Shown here piece after piece: positions 10,122 to 20,807 of a DNA stretch of 64,000 nucleotides. The stretch is taken from NCBI GenBank assembly GCA_016200845.1, contig JACQDW010000046.1, positions 1-64,000 on the forward strand. The letters run 5' to 3'. The number at the start of each line of letters is the position of its first letter. The first letter of the stretch is position 1. The DNA is from Burkholderiales bacterium. Its GTDB lineage: Bacteria; Pseudomonadota; Gammaproteobacteria; Burkholderiales; Burkholderiaceae_D. The notes beneath the pieces are model-generated. The model ran no database searches. It was given only the letters and a program-made list of their open reading frames with translations, and was not told where the DNA came from. The translations under genes were made by a program, and so were the position numbers.

Positions 10122-11389
10122 GCGGATAAATGCACTTTGGCGAACTTGCGCTTGCCCACTTGCAGCACGACGGTGCCTGCTTGCACTTGTAATTGCTTGT
10201 CGCTGATGACGGTGCCATCGATACGCACGCCACCTTGATCCACCATGCGCATCGCTTCGGATGTGGAGGCACAGAGATTAGCTTGCTTGAGCAGTTGAGC
10301 GATACCCATCGGCGCGCCGTTGATGTTCATTTCGGCTATATCGTCGGGAATCCCACCTTTAGAGCGATTGACGAAATCGCTGAGCGCATCTTCAGCCGCT
10401 TGTTTGTTGTGGAAGCGCGTGACGATTTCCTGGGCGATCGCGACTTTGATGTCGCGCGGGTTTTGTCCCTCGGCCACCGATTTTTTGTAGTGCGCGATTT
10501 GCTCTAATGAGCAGAACGACAGCAGATCATAGTAACGCCACATCATCTCGTCGGAGATGCTCATCACCTTGGCGAACATGGTGTTGGCAGGTTCGGTGAT
10601 GGCGATGTAATTGTTTTTGGATTTGGACATTTTTTCGACGCCATCCAAACCTTCCAGCAAAGGCATAGTGAGTATGCATTGCTGTTCTTGTCCGTAATCT
10701 TTTTGCAGTTCGCGACCGACTAAGAGATTGAACTTTTGATCGGTGCCGCCCAATTCTAAATCGGCGTGCAGCGCGACAGAATCGTAGCCCTGCATCAGCG
10801 GGTAGAGAAATTCATGCACAGAGATCGGTGTGCCTGCTTTGAAGCGCTTGGTGAAATCATCGCGCTCCATCATACGTGCCACGGTGTATTTGGACGAGAG
10901 TTGAATCAGTCCGCGTGAACCAAGCGGATCGCACCATTCAGAGTTGTAACGGATTTCGGTTTTGCTCGCATCCAATACCAAGGAAGCTTGCTTGAAATAA
11001 GTTTGCGCGTTCGCTTCAATTTGTTCGCGCGTCAGTGGTGGGCGAGTGGCATTGCGTCCCGATGGATCGCCGATCATGGACGTGAAGTCACCGATCAAAA
11101 AAATCACGGTATGACCAAGGTCTTGCAATTGGCGCATTTTGTTGAGCACCACCGTGTGACCGAGATGCAAATCAGGCGCAGTCGGGTCTAAGCCGAGTTT
11201 GATACGCAAAGGTTTGCCGCTTTTTTCACTGCGGGCTAATTTTTGGGCGAATTCTGATTCAATTAAGAGTTCATCAACACCGCGTTTGGTGACAGCAAGC
11301 GCATGTTGCACTGCGTCAGAAAGAGGAAGAAGTGGCGTGTTGATCGTGGCACTGGCTGCCGATGTTGAGTTTTGTTGTGGCGATGTCAT
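10118..11389 (-). CDS. tyrS: Tyrosyl-tRNA synthetase
   Basis: [47 protein letters not shown]-terminal S4 domain. Confidence 0.95.
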   Translation of the reverse strand: MTSPQQNSTSAASATINTPLLPLSDAVQHALAVTKRGVDELLIESEFAQKLARSEKSGKPLRIKLGLDPTAPDLHLGHTVVLNKMRQLQDLGHTVIFLIGDFTSMIGDPSGRNATRPPLTREQIEANAQTYFKQASLVLDASKTEIRYNSEWCDPLGSRGLIQLSSKYTVARMMERDDFTKRFKAGTPISVHEFLYPLMQGYDSVALHADLELGGTDQKFNLLVGRELQKDYGQEQQCILTMPLLEGLDGVEKMSKSKNNYIAITEPANTMFAKVMSISDEMMWRYYDLLSFCSLEQIAHYKKSVAEGQNPRDIKVAIAQEIVTRFHNKQAAEDALSDFVNRSKGGIPDDIAEMNINGAPMGIAQLLKQANLCASTSEAMRMVDQGGVRIDGTVISDKQLQVQAGTVVLQVGKRKFAKVHLSA

Positions 11390-11504
11390 GATTCGTTAAA
11401 CTTCGTTCTAAAAAAATTCGGATTCGACCTTAGGTTGGCTTGCTTTATTCGTCATTTGCTTTACAATCAGGCGACAATTTTTAGCCCCACCTCAAGTTAA
11501 ATGA

Positions 11505-11581
11505 CAGGAAGAAAGCTCATGGCGTGAAGACCTGAGATGAAAGCTTCCTGGTGATCACAGAGTGGGTTTGCAAACACTCTG
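11505..11581 (+). promoter_or_regulatory. Two consecutive hairpins in the leader of the M23 peptidase gene
   Basis: caggaag(11505-11511)/cttcctg(11544-11550) and cagagtg/cactctg (11558-11581). Confidence 0.4.
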
Positions 11582-11631
11582 TTCGGTGGATGAATTTTAT
11601 TTCAACCGTCGAAACATCAATTTTAACTTAT

Positions 11632-13053
11632 TGCATGCGTTTATCCGATAATTTCCGTCATCTGGCAGCAACTGCGCAAGTTAAAGCACAGGCTGTCATG
11701 CAGATGTCTCAGGCCAAGTCCGCGCAGTTGCTGCAATCTATGCGTACCATGCGCCCCTCTCGTGTTATTTCTTTTACTGCTTTGTTCTTTGCTGTGTGTG
11801 CCGTGGGTGCGGTCGGCGTTGCTCCATTAGCACCTGATGCAGCGCAATTGCCGGTCAAGACCATCACCCAGGATTTAGCGTTGCCCCAGTTGGACGAGCA
11901 AATCGCCAAAATCATCTTGCAACAGCAGCATTACATCAAAGAAGAAAAAATCCAGCGTGGCGACACGCTTGCGGCTTTGTTGCAACGTCTTGGTGTCGAT
12001 GATGCAAATGCCACCAATTTTATGAAATCAGACAGTCTGGCGCGCAGCGTGATGCAAGCGCGTGCTGGTAAATCTGTGCGTGCAAAAACCACGGACGAGG
12101 GTAGTTTGGAATGGTTGCGTGTCGGTTTGGGCGATGGTTCAGAGAAGGCTGCCAAGACTTTGCTGGTAGCGCGCAATGAAATGGGGCAGTTCGTTGCTTC
12201 TGAAATCACCGAGAGCTTAGAACGCCGCATAGAGATGCGTTCTGGCGATATTCAATCTTCATTGTTCGTCGCGACTGATAAAGCATTGATTCCTTCCCCA
12301 GTGGCCGATCAACTCGTCAAAATGTTTGAAACCAGTGTCGATTTTCGTCGTCTGCAACGCGGTGATTTTTTCAACGTGGTGTATGAAACCTTTTGGCAAA
12401 ATGGTGAGATGGTAAAAACCGGTCGTTTGCTCTCAGGTGAATTCAATAATTCAGGCAAGTTGTATCAAGCTGTCTGGTTTGATGAAGGCGGTGGTGAAGG
12501 TGGTTATTATAGCTTTGACGGCAAATCGTTGAAGAAAGCGTTCTTGAAATCACCGCTGGAATTCTCCCGTGTGTCTTCTGGTTTTGCGATGCGCGTCCAT
12601 CCGATTTCTGGTAAATGGAAACGTCATACCGGTATCGATTTTGCGGCCGTGAGTGGCACCCCGATCCGTGCTTCTGCGGATGGAACGATTGAGCATGCAG
12701 GTCCGCAGGGAGGCTATGGCAATATGGTGATCATCAAGCACTGGAATGGTTATAGCACTGCGTACGCGCACATGAGCCGTTTTGCTGCTGGAACACGTAA
12801 AGGAACACGGGTCTCGCAGGGGCAGGTGATTGGCTATGTGGGTTCAACAGGCTGGTCAACCGGACCACATTTGCATTATGAATTCCGCGTGAATAACGAG
12901 CCGCGCGATCCGAATACCATTAGTGTGCAAAGTGCCGCTGCGCTGGCTGCGCATGATTTGTCGCGCTTTAAATCTGTGGCGGGTGATATGGCACATCGGT
13001 TTGAATTATTGCGACCAGAGCGTGGCGCCTCAATGCGTGTTGCCGCGCGTTGA
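11632..13053 (+). CDS. M23-family metallopeptidase (LytM domain), membrane-anchored
   Basis: MRVHPISGKWKRHTGIDFAAVSGTPI, YGNMVIIKHWNGYSTAYAHMS, TGPHLHYEFRVN; start taken at MRLSDNF within ORF 11551..13053. Confidence 0.88.
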   Translation, partial: CMRLSDNFRHLAATAQVKAQAVMQMSQAKSAQLLQSMRTMRPSRVISFTALFFAVCAVGAVGVAPLAPDAAQLPVKTITQDLALPQLDEQIAKIILQQQHYIKEEKIQRGDTLAALLQRLGVDDANATNFMKSDSLARSVMQARAGKSVRAKTTDEGSLEWLRVGLGDGSEKAAKTLLVARNEMGQFVASEITESLERRIEMRSGDIQSSLFVATDKALIPSPVADQLVKMFETSVDFRRLQRGDFFNVVYETFWQNGEMVKTGRLLSGEFNNSGKLYQAVWFDEGGGEGGYYSFDGKSLKKAFLKSPLEFSRVSSGFAMRVHPISGKWKRHTGIDFAAVSGTPIRASADGTIEHAGPQGGYGNMVIIKHWNGYSTAYAHMSRFAAGTRKGTRVSQGQVIGYVGSTGWSTGPHLHYEFRVNNEPRDPNTISVQSAAALAAHDLSRFKSVAGDMAHRFELLRPERGASMRVAAR

Positions 13054-13084
13054 TCGCGCTAAGCTCGGTTAACACTGAGCGTCT

Positions 13085-14191
13085 ATGCAAAATCCTATTT
13101 ATCTTGGTTTGATGTCCGGCACCAGTCTCGATGGTGTCGATGGCGTCGCGGTGCAGTTTTTTGAAGATGAACACGGCGTAGCAACTCTGCTAGCGCATGC
13201 CCATTTGCCTTACACGCCCGAGCTGCGCCAGCACGCTTTAGACTTACAACAAGCGGGCGATAACGAAATCCATCATGAAGCCTTGTTAGGCAATGCACTT
13301 GCGCATATCTACGCCGATTGTGTGCAGGCTCTGCGAACACAATTGGCAGGCGATGCGAAAATTCGCGCGGTCGGCGTACATGGACAAACCATACGCCATC
13401 GCCCTGAGCTCGGATACACCCGTCAAACGAATCAACCCGCTTTGTTGGCAGAGCTGTGCGGCATCGATGTGATCGCTGATTTTCGTAGTCGCGACATTGC
13501 TGCTGGCGGCCAAGGTGCGCCTTTAGTGCCTGCTTTTCATCGCGCCGTCTTTGGACAAGCTAATCAAACCCGCGTGGTGCTCAATATTGGCGGTATCAGC
13601 AACATCAGTATTTTGCATGCTGACGGCAGCACCTTGGGTTTTGATACGGGCCCCGGAAACGTGTTGATGGACGCATGGATTGCGCGACACCTGCAGCAAA
13701 CTTATGATCACGATGGTGCCTGGGCAGCCAGTGGTCATTGCCATGCAGCCTTGCTGCACGTTTTGCTGCAAGAGACTTATTTTGATTTGCCACCGCCCAA
13801 AAGCACGGGGCGTGATTTATTTCACCTTGCTTGGCTAGAGCAACAATTGCAGAAATTTCCGCCGATCAGTCCCGCCGACGTGCAAGCGAGCTTGGCACAA
13901 TTCACGGTGACTTCGATTGCTGATGCGATCAAAAAATATGCACCCGATTGTAGTGCTGTTTATGTTTGCGGTGGTGGTGCGTTCAATGCACATTTGATGC
14001 AAAACTTAAGTCGCGCTTTGACCGGAATGCAGGTGGCCAGCACAGCCGAATTAGGAATAGCACCGCAGCATGTGGAGGCGATTGCCTTTGCTTGGCTGGC
14101 CGCACGCTTTGATCAACGTCTGCCGGGAAATCTCAGCGAGGTCACAGGCGCCCGCGGTCCAAGAATTTTGGGTGCTTTGTATCCAGCATAA
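13085..14191 (+). CDS. anmK: Anhydro-N-acetylmuramic acid kinase
   Basis: [42 protein letters not shown]. Confidence 0.95.
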   Translation: MQNPIYLGLMSGTSLDGVDGVAVQFFEDEHGVATLLAHAHLPYTPELRQHALDLQQAGDNEIHHEALLGNALAHIYADCVQALRTQLAGDAKIRAVGVHGQTIRHRPELGYTRQTNQPALLAELCGIDVIADFRSRDIAAGGQGAPLVPAFHRAVFGQANQTRVVLNIGGISNISILHADGSTLGFDTGPGNVLMDAWIARHLQQTYDHDGAWAASGHCHAALLHVLLQETYFDLPPPKSTGRDLFHLAWLEQQLQKFPPISPADVQASLAQFTVTSIADAIKKYAPDCSAVYVCGGGAFNAHLMQNLSRALTGMQVASTAELGIAPQHVEAIAFAWLAARFDQRLPGNLSEVTGARGPRILGALYPA

Positions 14192-14203
14192 AATCAAATT
14201 CAA

Positions 14204-14863
14204 ATGACCCCACCAAAATTTCTCTATATCGCCGATCCCATGTGTTCATGGTGTTACGGTTTCAGCCCAGAATTGCGCGCATTTTTATCGCACTTTCCCA
14301 ACTACGATTTAGACATCGTGTTAGGCGGTTTGCGCGCTTATCAAACCCAGCCTCTCGATGACACCATGCGCGATATGCTGTATGGGCATTGGGACAAAGT
14401 CGCACAAGTCTCGGGCCTCGCATTTGATCGTGCGGCTTTGCGTCGTCCGAATTTTATCTATGACACAGAGCCCGCTTGCCGCGCCGTCGTTACCGCCAAA
14501 TTGTTAGCTGATGATCTGCCTGCGATCGGGCTTTTGGATGTGTTTCAGGCGATCTCGCACGCTTTCTATGCACAGGCGCGCGATATCACTGACGAGACTG
14601 AGTTAGCAGACATTCTCACTGCGGCATTAAACGCAGCGGCAGGCGACGAACACTATGATCGCACCAGTTTAAAAGAAACGCTGACAGCCGCTGCCACACG
14701 CGAAGAAACCAGACTCAATTTTGAACAGATACAACGCTGGGGGATACGTGGCTTTCCCATGCTGCTGTTAGTCACAGACGGAGGTTTGCAAATTGTGGCG
14801 AATGGGTATGGTAAGGCTGAACAATTATTGAAGGCGTGGGCTGAATTGGATGTAAGTCAATAG
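14204..14863 (+). CDS. DsbA-family protein (thioredoxin-fold, CSWC)
   Basis: YIADPMCSWCYGFSPE, RGFPMLLL. Confidence 0.85.
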   Translation: MTPPKFLYIADPMCSWCYGFSPELRAFLSHFPNYDLDIVLGGLRAYQTQPLDDTMRDMLYGHWDKVAQVSGLAFDRAALRRPNFIYDTEPACRAVVTAKLLADDLPAIGLLDVFQAISHAFYAQARDITDETELADILTAALNAAAGDEHYDRTSLKETLTAAATREETRLNFEQIQRWGIRGFPMLLLVTDGGLQIVANGYGKAEQLLKAWAELDVSQ

Positions 14864-14973
14864 TTTGCTGTTAATTTGATACATTAACTCAGTTCAGTTG
14901 AAATATTGACATTGCTACGGTTATAATGAGCGCCCAAACTTTTTTGGGTTAAATTTGAAACGGATCTTATAAA

Positions 14974-15336
14974 ATGAAAAAAACAGTTTTATTGTCAGCA
15001 TTGTTGGCTGTCGTTACTTTGTCAGGTTGTGCTTCTATTTTGAATGAAAAGACACAAGCCGTGAATGTTACTGCGTCCAATGGTAAAGAAATCGTCGGAA
15101 CGATTGATGGCGCAGAATTCAAAGCTCCTGGTATCGTTAACGTTGTTCGTGAAAACAAAAACAAGACAGTGTTAGTGACAACAGATGGTTGCGCAAAAGA
15201 AACTTCCTTGGAAAAATCTGTTGATTCTAAGTTCTTCATCAATATCATCAGTGGTGGTGCATTTGGTTCTACAACTGACTACATGACAGAAAAAATGTGG
15301 CGTTATTCTGAAAACGTTGTTGTTTCATGCAAATAA
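14974..15336 (+). CDS. Small predicted lipoprotein
   Basis: MKKTVLLSALLAVVTLSGCASILNEKTQAVNV lipobox. Confidence 0.75.
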   Translation: MKKTVLLSALLAVVTLSGCASILNEKTQAVNVTASNGKEIVGTIDGAEFKAPGIVNVVRENKNKTVLVTTDGCAKETSLEKSVDSKFFINIISGGAFGSTTDYMTEKMWRYSENVVVSCK

Positions 15337-15344
15337 TCAGTTTG

Positions 15345-17240
15345 ATGCGTTTGAAAAAAAGCGGCTGTCTAGCCGCTTTTTTTTCTTTTATTTTGCAGGT
15401 CTTGGCGCTGAGCATGAGCGCAACAGTATCTGCAAGAGAATCTGTCGCGGAACAGGCGGCGATTCGACCTGCCCTGAGCGTAAGTCTGAGTAAAGCAATC
15501 ATTGATTCGAGAGAGTCTGGTTTAGCAAACGATCCGGTGTGGTCGGCCTTGCTTCATGTGGATAAGGGACGTGCGAATATTCAAGATGCGGCGTTTTTGT
15601 TGAGTTCTCCTGATTTCTCCCTGCAGGGTGAACTAGAGGCTACTCTGATCCAATTATATGTGGCAAATCCAAGTCAATTGTGTCGGTTCCCAGCACGCTA
15701 TTTATGGCTGCAACAACGCTTGAATTTGCCAGAGCTCGCGCTCGATTCCTGTCCCGAATTGTCTGAGTTTAGTCAGCTTGCACCCGCAGAAAAAATTGAT
15801 CTTGTGTTCGCATCAGAAAATTTAGCGCAAGCGGCGAGCATGATGGGACACGTGTTTCTTAAACTGAGTGGGACTCGCCCCGATGGGCACGCTGTTGAGC
15901 ATGCGATTTCTTTCTATACAGATGCAGGCACGATCAATCTTCCAAAATTATTTTTCGACAGCATGGTTATTGGTAAGACCGGCTACTTCACTTTGTCGCC
16001 CTATCATGAAAAACTGCAACAGTATTTGCGTGATGAACAGAGAACAATCTGGGAGTATGAGTTGCGTTTGGATGCGCAACAACGGCGTTTAATTCAGGCC
16101 CATCTGCTGGAGTTGAAACAGGCGAAATTGATTTATTTTTTTCAGAACTACAATTGCGCGACTGTCGTTGATTTTATTGTGGCATTGGCGAGAAAAGAAG
16201 GCTTGGAACAGCAAGGGTTTTGGCTCACACCGAAAGATGTTGTGAAGCGAGCTTATGCGGCGCAATTGGTTGAGAGCTCAAAATTAATTTCGCCGCCACG
16301 TTGGCTGGCGCGCGTCTTAAGCGATCAGTTGAGTTCACAAGATGTACTTGAAGTTAAAAATTGGGTGGTGCACGAGAGTTTGCCAGAACCCGCATTGAGC
16401 GCCGAAAAAAATACGCGCGATTATTTGAAACTCGAATTGGCGAAAGCTTTTCAAGCCTATCGCTTAGATACCGGAATGGTCACTACAAGTTCGGCAAAAA
16501 ATTATCAGGCTAATTTAAATACTTATGTGCGTTCGCAATTTCCTGAGCGGCAGTTAAGCGTGGATCAGTCTACTAATCCAGTCGAGACGCCACAAGATTC
16601 TCAGATGGAATTGGGTATGGTTCGTCAGCACGGGGCTAATTATGTGAAGCTGGGTTTAACGCCTGCTTCGCATCATCTTGAAGATGATAATCGACATTAT
16701 TTGGGTGAAAGTGAACTTCTCCTTTTTGATTTGTCGGTGCTAAAAAAATTGGAAGGGCGTGAACTTTCACTCGATCGGTTTGTGATTTATGGCACCAAGT
16801 CGCTTTTACCTTATGATGCGCTGACTGGAGGGTGGTCGGGGGCGATACGCCTCGGTATGGAAACTCAGGACAGCAAGCGTATGTCTCCACAAAAAATGAT
16901 GTTTGTGGAAGGTGGTGTCGGCGTGACGAAGCGTTACTTGAGTGACCTTGATGCCTATGCATTGATGAATGCGGGCCTTGGTGCCCAAGGTGGATATGGT
17001 CAAATTTATGTTCAACCAGAGTTTGGTGTGATTTTGCGAGAAGTGTACGATATGAAAACGGCTTTTTCCGCCTCGTATCGACACGCAATCGTGGGGAATG
17101 CTGATGCCAGTGTGCATTATCGTTTGACTCAATCAAAATTTTTAGCATCGCAGTTGTCTTTGCACGTGCGGATTGATAGCAACAAGTCAGGAAGGGTGTG
17201 GCATCATGCGTTTGAAATGAGCGTTAAGAAAGTTTTTTGA
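15345..17240 (+). CDS. DUF4105/Lnb-like outer-membrane-associated protein
   Basis: Signal peptide MRLKKSGCLAAFFSFILQVLALSMSATVSA; LVFASENLAQAASMMGHVFLKLSG; YNCATVV; ORF given as 15327..17240. Confidence 0.75.
   Translation: MRLKKSGCLAAFFSFILQVLALSMSATVSARESVAEQAAIRPALSVSLSKAIIDSRESGLANDPVWSALLHVDKGRANIQDAAFLLSSPDFSLQGELEATLIQLYVANPSQLCRFPARYLWLQQRLNLPELALDSCPELSEFSQLAPAEKIDLVFASENLAQAASMMGHVFLKLSGTRPDGHAVEHAISFYTDAGTINLPKLFFDSMVIGKTGYFTLSPYHEKLQQYLRDEQRTIWEYELRLDAQQRRLIQAHLLELKQAKLIYFFQNYNCATVVDFIVALARKEGLEQQGFWLTPKDVVKRAYAAQLVESSKLISPPRWLARVLSDQLSSQDVLEVKNWVVHESLPEPALSAEKNTRDYLKLELAKAFQAYRLDTGMVTTSSAKNYQANLNTYVRSQFPERQLSVDQSTNPVETPQDSQMELGMVRQHGANYVKLGLTPASHHLEDDNRHYLGESELLLFDLSVLKKLEGRELSLDRFVIYGTKSLLPYDALTGGWSGAIRLGMETQDSKRMSPQKMMFVEGGVGVTKRYLSDLDAYALMNAGLGAQGGYGQIYVQPEFGVILREVYDMKTAFSASYRHAIVGNADASVHYRLTQSKFLASQLSLHVRIDSNKSGRVWHHAFEMSVKKVF
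15354..15384 (+). terminator. Intrinsic terminator-like hairpin downstream of the lipoprotein gene, inside the next gene's signal-peptide codons
   Basis: aaaaaaagcggctgtctagccgctttttttt. Confidence 0.7.
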
Positions 17241-17301
17241 TCATCCATAAAAACTGCGCGCTTTCTCTCTCGGGAAAGTGGGCGACAAATAGGGAAATTC
17301 G

Positions 17302-18237
17302 ATGTCACAGATCCAATCGACTGCAACAGATCAATTGCAATCCCCTCGGATAAAGCTTGCAGAGCAAGGCCCCGAGTTTTCTCAAATCGTGTTAGGTTTG
17401 TGGCGTTTGTCGTCGTGGCAGATGTCGGTGGCCGAGCGGGTGCAGTTTTTGCGGGAAGCGTTGGCGTTGGGGATTACGACCATCGATCAGGCTGATATCT
17501 ATGGTGATTACACCAGCGAAGTGTTGCTCGGAGAAGCTTTTGCAGAGGCGCCTGATTTGCGTGCTCAGTTTCAGATTGTGACGAAGTGCGGTATACAGTT
17601 TCCGTCTGCAAATCGGCCAGCGCAGCACGCGCATATTTACAATACTTCGCGTTCGCACATCATCGCTTCTGCCGAGCAGTCTTTGCGTAATATGCAGGTC
17701 GATGTTGTCGATGTGCTGTTGATACACCGCCCCGATCCCTTGATGCAGGCAGATGAAGTTGCCGAAGCATTTTTGCATTTGCAGAGTGCAGGGAAAGTGC
17801 GGCATTTTGGCGTGTCCAATTTTAGTCCTGCACAATTTGCGTTGTTGCATAGTCGTTTTCCTTTGGTGACGAATCAAGTGGAATGTTCTTTGATGCAGAT
17901 GCACGCATTGGAAGATGGCTGTTTTGATCAATGTCAGAGTGTGGGAATTAAGCCCATGTTATGGTCGGCGCTGGCGGGTGGGGCCTTGTTAAGTGCGGAC
18001 ACTGAGCAGGGGCGGCGTTTGCGTGCGACCTTGGAGTCGATTGCAGAAAATCAGGGTGTGAGTGTCACTGTGATTGCCTTGGCGTGGTTGTTGCGTCTGC
18101 CGGTACAGCCTTTGATTTTGACTGGCTCGAGCCGGGTTTCGGTTTTGCGTGAAGCTGTCGCAGCGACCCAATGCGAATTAAGCCGCGCTGAATGGTTCGA
18201 TTTGTGGCGAGCGTCAAAGGGCTTTGATATAGCGTGA
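17302..18237 (+). CDS. Aldo/keto reductase family protein
   Basis: TTIDQADIYGDYTSEVLLGEA, LLIHRPDPLM, VRHFGVSNFSPAQF. Confidence 0.9.
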   Translation: MSQIQSTATDQLQSPRIKLAEQGPEFSQIVLGLWRLSSWQMSVAERVQFLREALALGITTIDQADIYGDYTSEVLLGEAFAEAPDLRAQFQIVTKCGIQFPSANRPAQHAHIYNTSRSHIIASAEQSLRNMQVDVVDVLLIHRPDPLMQADEVAEAFLHLQSAGKVRHFGVSNFSPAQFALLHSRFPLVTNQVECSLMQMHALEDGCFDQCQSVGIKPMLWSALAGGALLSADTEQGRRLRATLESIAENQGVSVTVIALAWLLRLPVQPLILTGSSRVSVLREAVAATQCELSRAEWFDLWRASKGFDIA

Positions 18238-18409
18238 TGCGTTTCCATGCCATTTAAAGTTTCTGATGCTTGTGTTGATTTTACAAATGATGCCTTCTCA
18301 GCCTTGGGGAAACAGCGTATAAAAGGGTTCCGGTTCGTCACAATCAAATAATAATAGTGGGAGTTAAACCGTCATTGCTAAAAAACTTGCCGAGGCAGGG
18401 GGATGCTAA

Positions 18410-20749
18410 TTGAAGATTATTCAGCCGTTTTTACGCCGTTTTTTGCGTGCGCAACGTTTGCCTTCCAAAGATTTGCATTTGTGGCGCGATCAAATGTTGT
18501 CGGCGATCTTGCTGATCTCTTTAATCCTAGGCGTCGTCGCTGCTATCCCCAGTATTTTGATGGCGATCAGCGATCAATTGTATTCAGTGATTGTGGTCGA
18601 TGCCCTTGCTCTGTTGTGGTTGACGACACTATGGCGTTGGACGGCGCTTAGTTATGTGGCGCGAAGCTGGAATTTTCTGGCGATCATTTATTTCATCGGT
18701 GTTTTCTTTATTTTTAAGGTGGGTTTGGTCAGTCAGATTTATTTGATTGCCGTGCCCGTTCTTGCCTCGGTGTTGCTTGATTTGCGTTCGGCAGTGATGT
18801 TGCTGGTGCTTAATGCGGTCACGCTTTTTTTCGTCGGCTATCAATTTCAAATTGACCTTCCTTTCCATCATCTGCAGGAACATGCGATGTTGCGTTGGGC
18901 AGTGATTAGTGTGAATTTCACGTTCATCAGTGCAGTAATGACGATTACTTGTGGTGCCTTGCTGCGTCGTTTTGAAGAATCCTTGCGGACGCAAATTAGA
19001 ATCAGTGCTTCGCTCAAAAAAGAGCAACGTAGTTTGCAAAGAGCGAACGAGGAGCTGCATCTGGTGTCAGCAGCGATTGATAATCTCAATGATATGGTCT
19101 TGATTACCGATAGTCAGCTTGGTGCCGGTGGGCCGCGCTTGCTGTTCGTGAATCACGCCTTTGAACGCAGCACAGGATATACGCGACACGAGGCCTTGGG
19201 GCAAAGTCTGGAAATGCTCAATGGGGCTAATTCTGATCCCTGCGAAATCAACCGGATACGTAATGCGATGGCGATGCGGCAAGCGATTCGGGCGGAACTC
19301 ATTAGTTATACAAAAGAGGGCAATGAATTTTGGTTGGAGGTCGATGTACAGCCGATTATCGATGGGCATGGAAAGTGTACTAACTACGTCGCGGTGAAGC
19401 GAGATATTACTGATAGAAAGCGAGCGGAATTTGATATCTATCGACTGGCTTTTTTTGACGTGCTGACGGGTTTGCCTAATCGGCGTTTATTGCGTGATCG
19501 TTTGAGTGTGATGCTGGCAACTGCGCAAAGAACATCTTGTTTTAGCGCGGTTCTGTTTATCGATCTCGATCATTTTAAAACCATCAATGACGCGCGCGGA
19601 CATGCGATCGGTGATGTGTTATTGATTGATGTGGCGAAGCGTTTGTCGGGCTTGTTGCGCGAAGTGGATACGGTGGCACGCATCGGCGGCGATGAGTTTG
19701 TGGTCTTGCTCGATCACCTCGATGCACAGCTTGATCACGCAGTTAAAATCGCATTGACAGTCGCAGAAAAAATTCGGATGGCATTGAGTCAGGACTTTGT
19801 GATCGATAAGCAGAGCTATAGTTCGAGTTGCAGTATAGGCGTGACGCTCTTGCCAAAACCAGGGCAGACTGTGGATGACCTGTTACGAGAATCGGATACC
19901 GCGATGTATCGCGCAAAATCGGCGGGGCGCAATCAAATCGCCTTTTTTGAAGGAACCATGCAAACCGAAGTGGAAGAGCGAATGACTCTGGAGCGCGATC
20001 TGGCAAAAGCGCAAGAGTTAGGCGAGTTGGCAATGGTGATGCAAGCGCAGGTTAATTTGCAAGGTGAAACCGTGGGCGCAGAGTTGTTGATGCGTTGGCA
20101 CAGCCACGAGCGAGGGACGGTCTCGCCAGTGGTGTTTATTCCGCTGGCGGAAGAGTCCGGTTTGATTGTGAAGTTGGGCGACTGGGTTTTGCAGCAAGCC
20201 TGTCAGACACTGCAACAATTGCATCAACATGGTTGTCGTTTTCCGCTGTCGATTAATGTCAGCCCCAAGCAATTTCATCAAAAAGATTTTGTCGATAAAG
20301 TATGCGCCACTTTGGCACACTATCAAACCGATGCAACACAATTGATTTTTGAAGTGACCGAAGGTTTGTTCATCGACAATCTGCAAGAAACCATTTCCCG
20401 CATGCGCGTTCTCTCCGCACTTGGTATTCGTTTTTCTATCGACGATTTTGGCACTGGTTATTCCAGTATGAATTATCTGAAACGTATGCCGCTCTATGAA
20501 TTGAAAATCGATAAAAGCTTCGTGCAAGATATTCCGGATGATGCGAATGGCACGGCGATTGTGCGTACCATTTTATCGATGGCAAAACAGTTTGGACTTA
20601 AGGTGGTGGCAGAAGGCGTAGAAACCGAAGCGCAGGCCGATTATCTGATCGCGAATGGCTGCCATTCTTTGCAAGGTTTTTTATATTCACGTCCACAGCC
20701 TTTGGCGAGCTGGTTGGAGCAGCAGACGCAATTAGAGCGTAGCGCCTAG
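18410..20749 (+). CDS. Membrane-anchored PAS-GGDEF-EAL protein (cyclic-di-GMP metabolism), TTG start
   Basis: N-terminal TM helices; RIGGDEFVVLLDH; AELLMRW; NVSPKQF; DDFGTGYSSM; VVAEGVET. Confidence 0.92.
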   Translation: MKIIQPFLRRFLRAQRLPSKDLHLWRDQMLSAILLISLILGVVAAIPSILMAISDQLYSVIVVDALALLWLTTLWRWTALSYVARSWNFLAIIYFIGVFFIFKVGLVSQIYLIAVPVLASVLLDLRSAVMLLVLNAVTLFFVGYQFQIDLPFHHLQEHAMLRWAVISVNFTFISAVMTITCGALLRRFEESLRTQIRISASLKKEQRSLQRANEELHLVSAAIDNLNDMVLITDSQLGAGGPRLLFVNHAFERSTGYTRHEALGQSLEMLNGANSDPCEINRIRNAMAMRQAIRAELISYTKEGNEFWLEVDVQPIIDGHGKCTNYVAVKRDITDRKRAEFDIYRLAFFDVLTGLPNRRLLRDRLSVMLATAQRTSCFSAVLFIDLDHFKTINDARGHAIGDVLLIDVAKRLSGLLREVDTVARIGGDEFVVLLDHLDAQLDHAVKIALTVAEKIRMALSQDFVIDKQSYSSSCSIGVTLLPKPGQTVDDLLRESDTAMYRAKSAGRNQIAFFEGTMQTEVEERMTLERDLAKAQELGELAMVMQAQVNLQGETVGAELLMRWHSHERGTVSPVVFIPLAEESGLIVKLGDWVLQQACQTLQQLHQHGCRFPLSINVSPKQFHQKDFVDKVCATLAHYQTDATQLIFEVTEGLFIDNLQETISRMRVLSALGIRFSIDDFGTGYSSMNYLKRMPLYELKIDKSFVQDIPDDANGTAIVRTILSMAKQFGLKVVAEGVETEAQADYLIANGCHSLQGFLYSRPQPLASWLEQQTQLERSA

Positions 20750-20807
20750 CAGCCTGGAAATCTGGGATAATGCGGAACTTCACGTTTGACGTAATTGAAA
20801 TTTGACT

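Noticed and set aside
14895-14930. ttgaca...tataat promoter before the lipoprotein gene
   Set aside because: The two hexamers are only about 10 bp apart, too close for a sigma-70 promoter with the usual ~17 bp spacing.
18290-18410. Possible c-di-GMP riboswitch upstream of the GGDEF-EAL gene
   Set aside because: The leader does not show the conserved GEMM motifs that I would expect.
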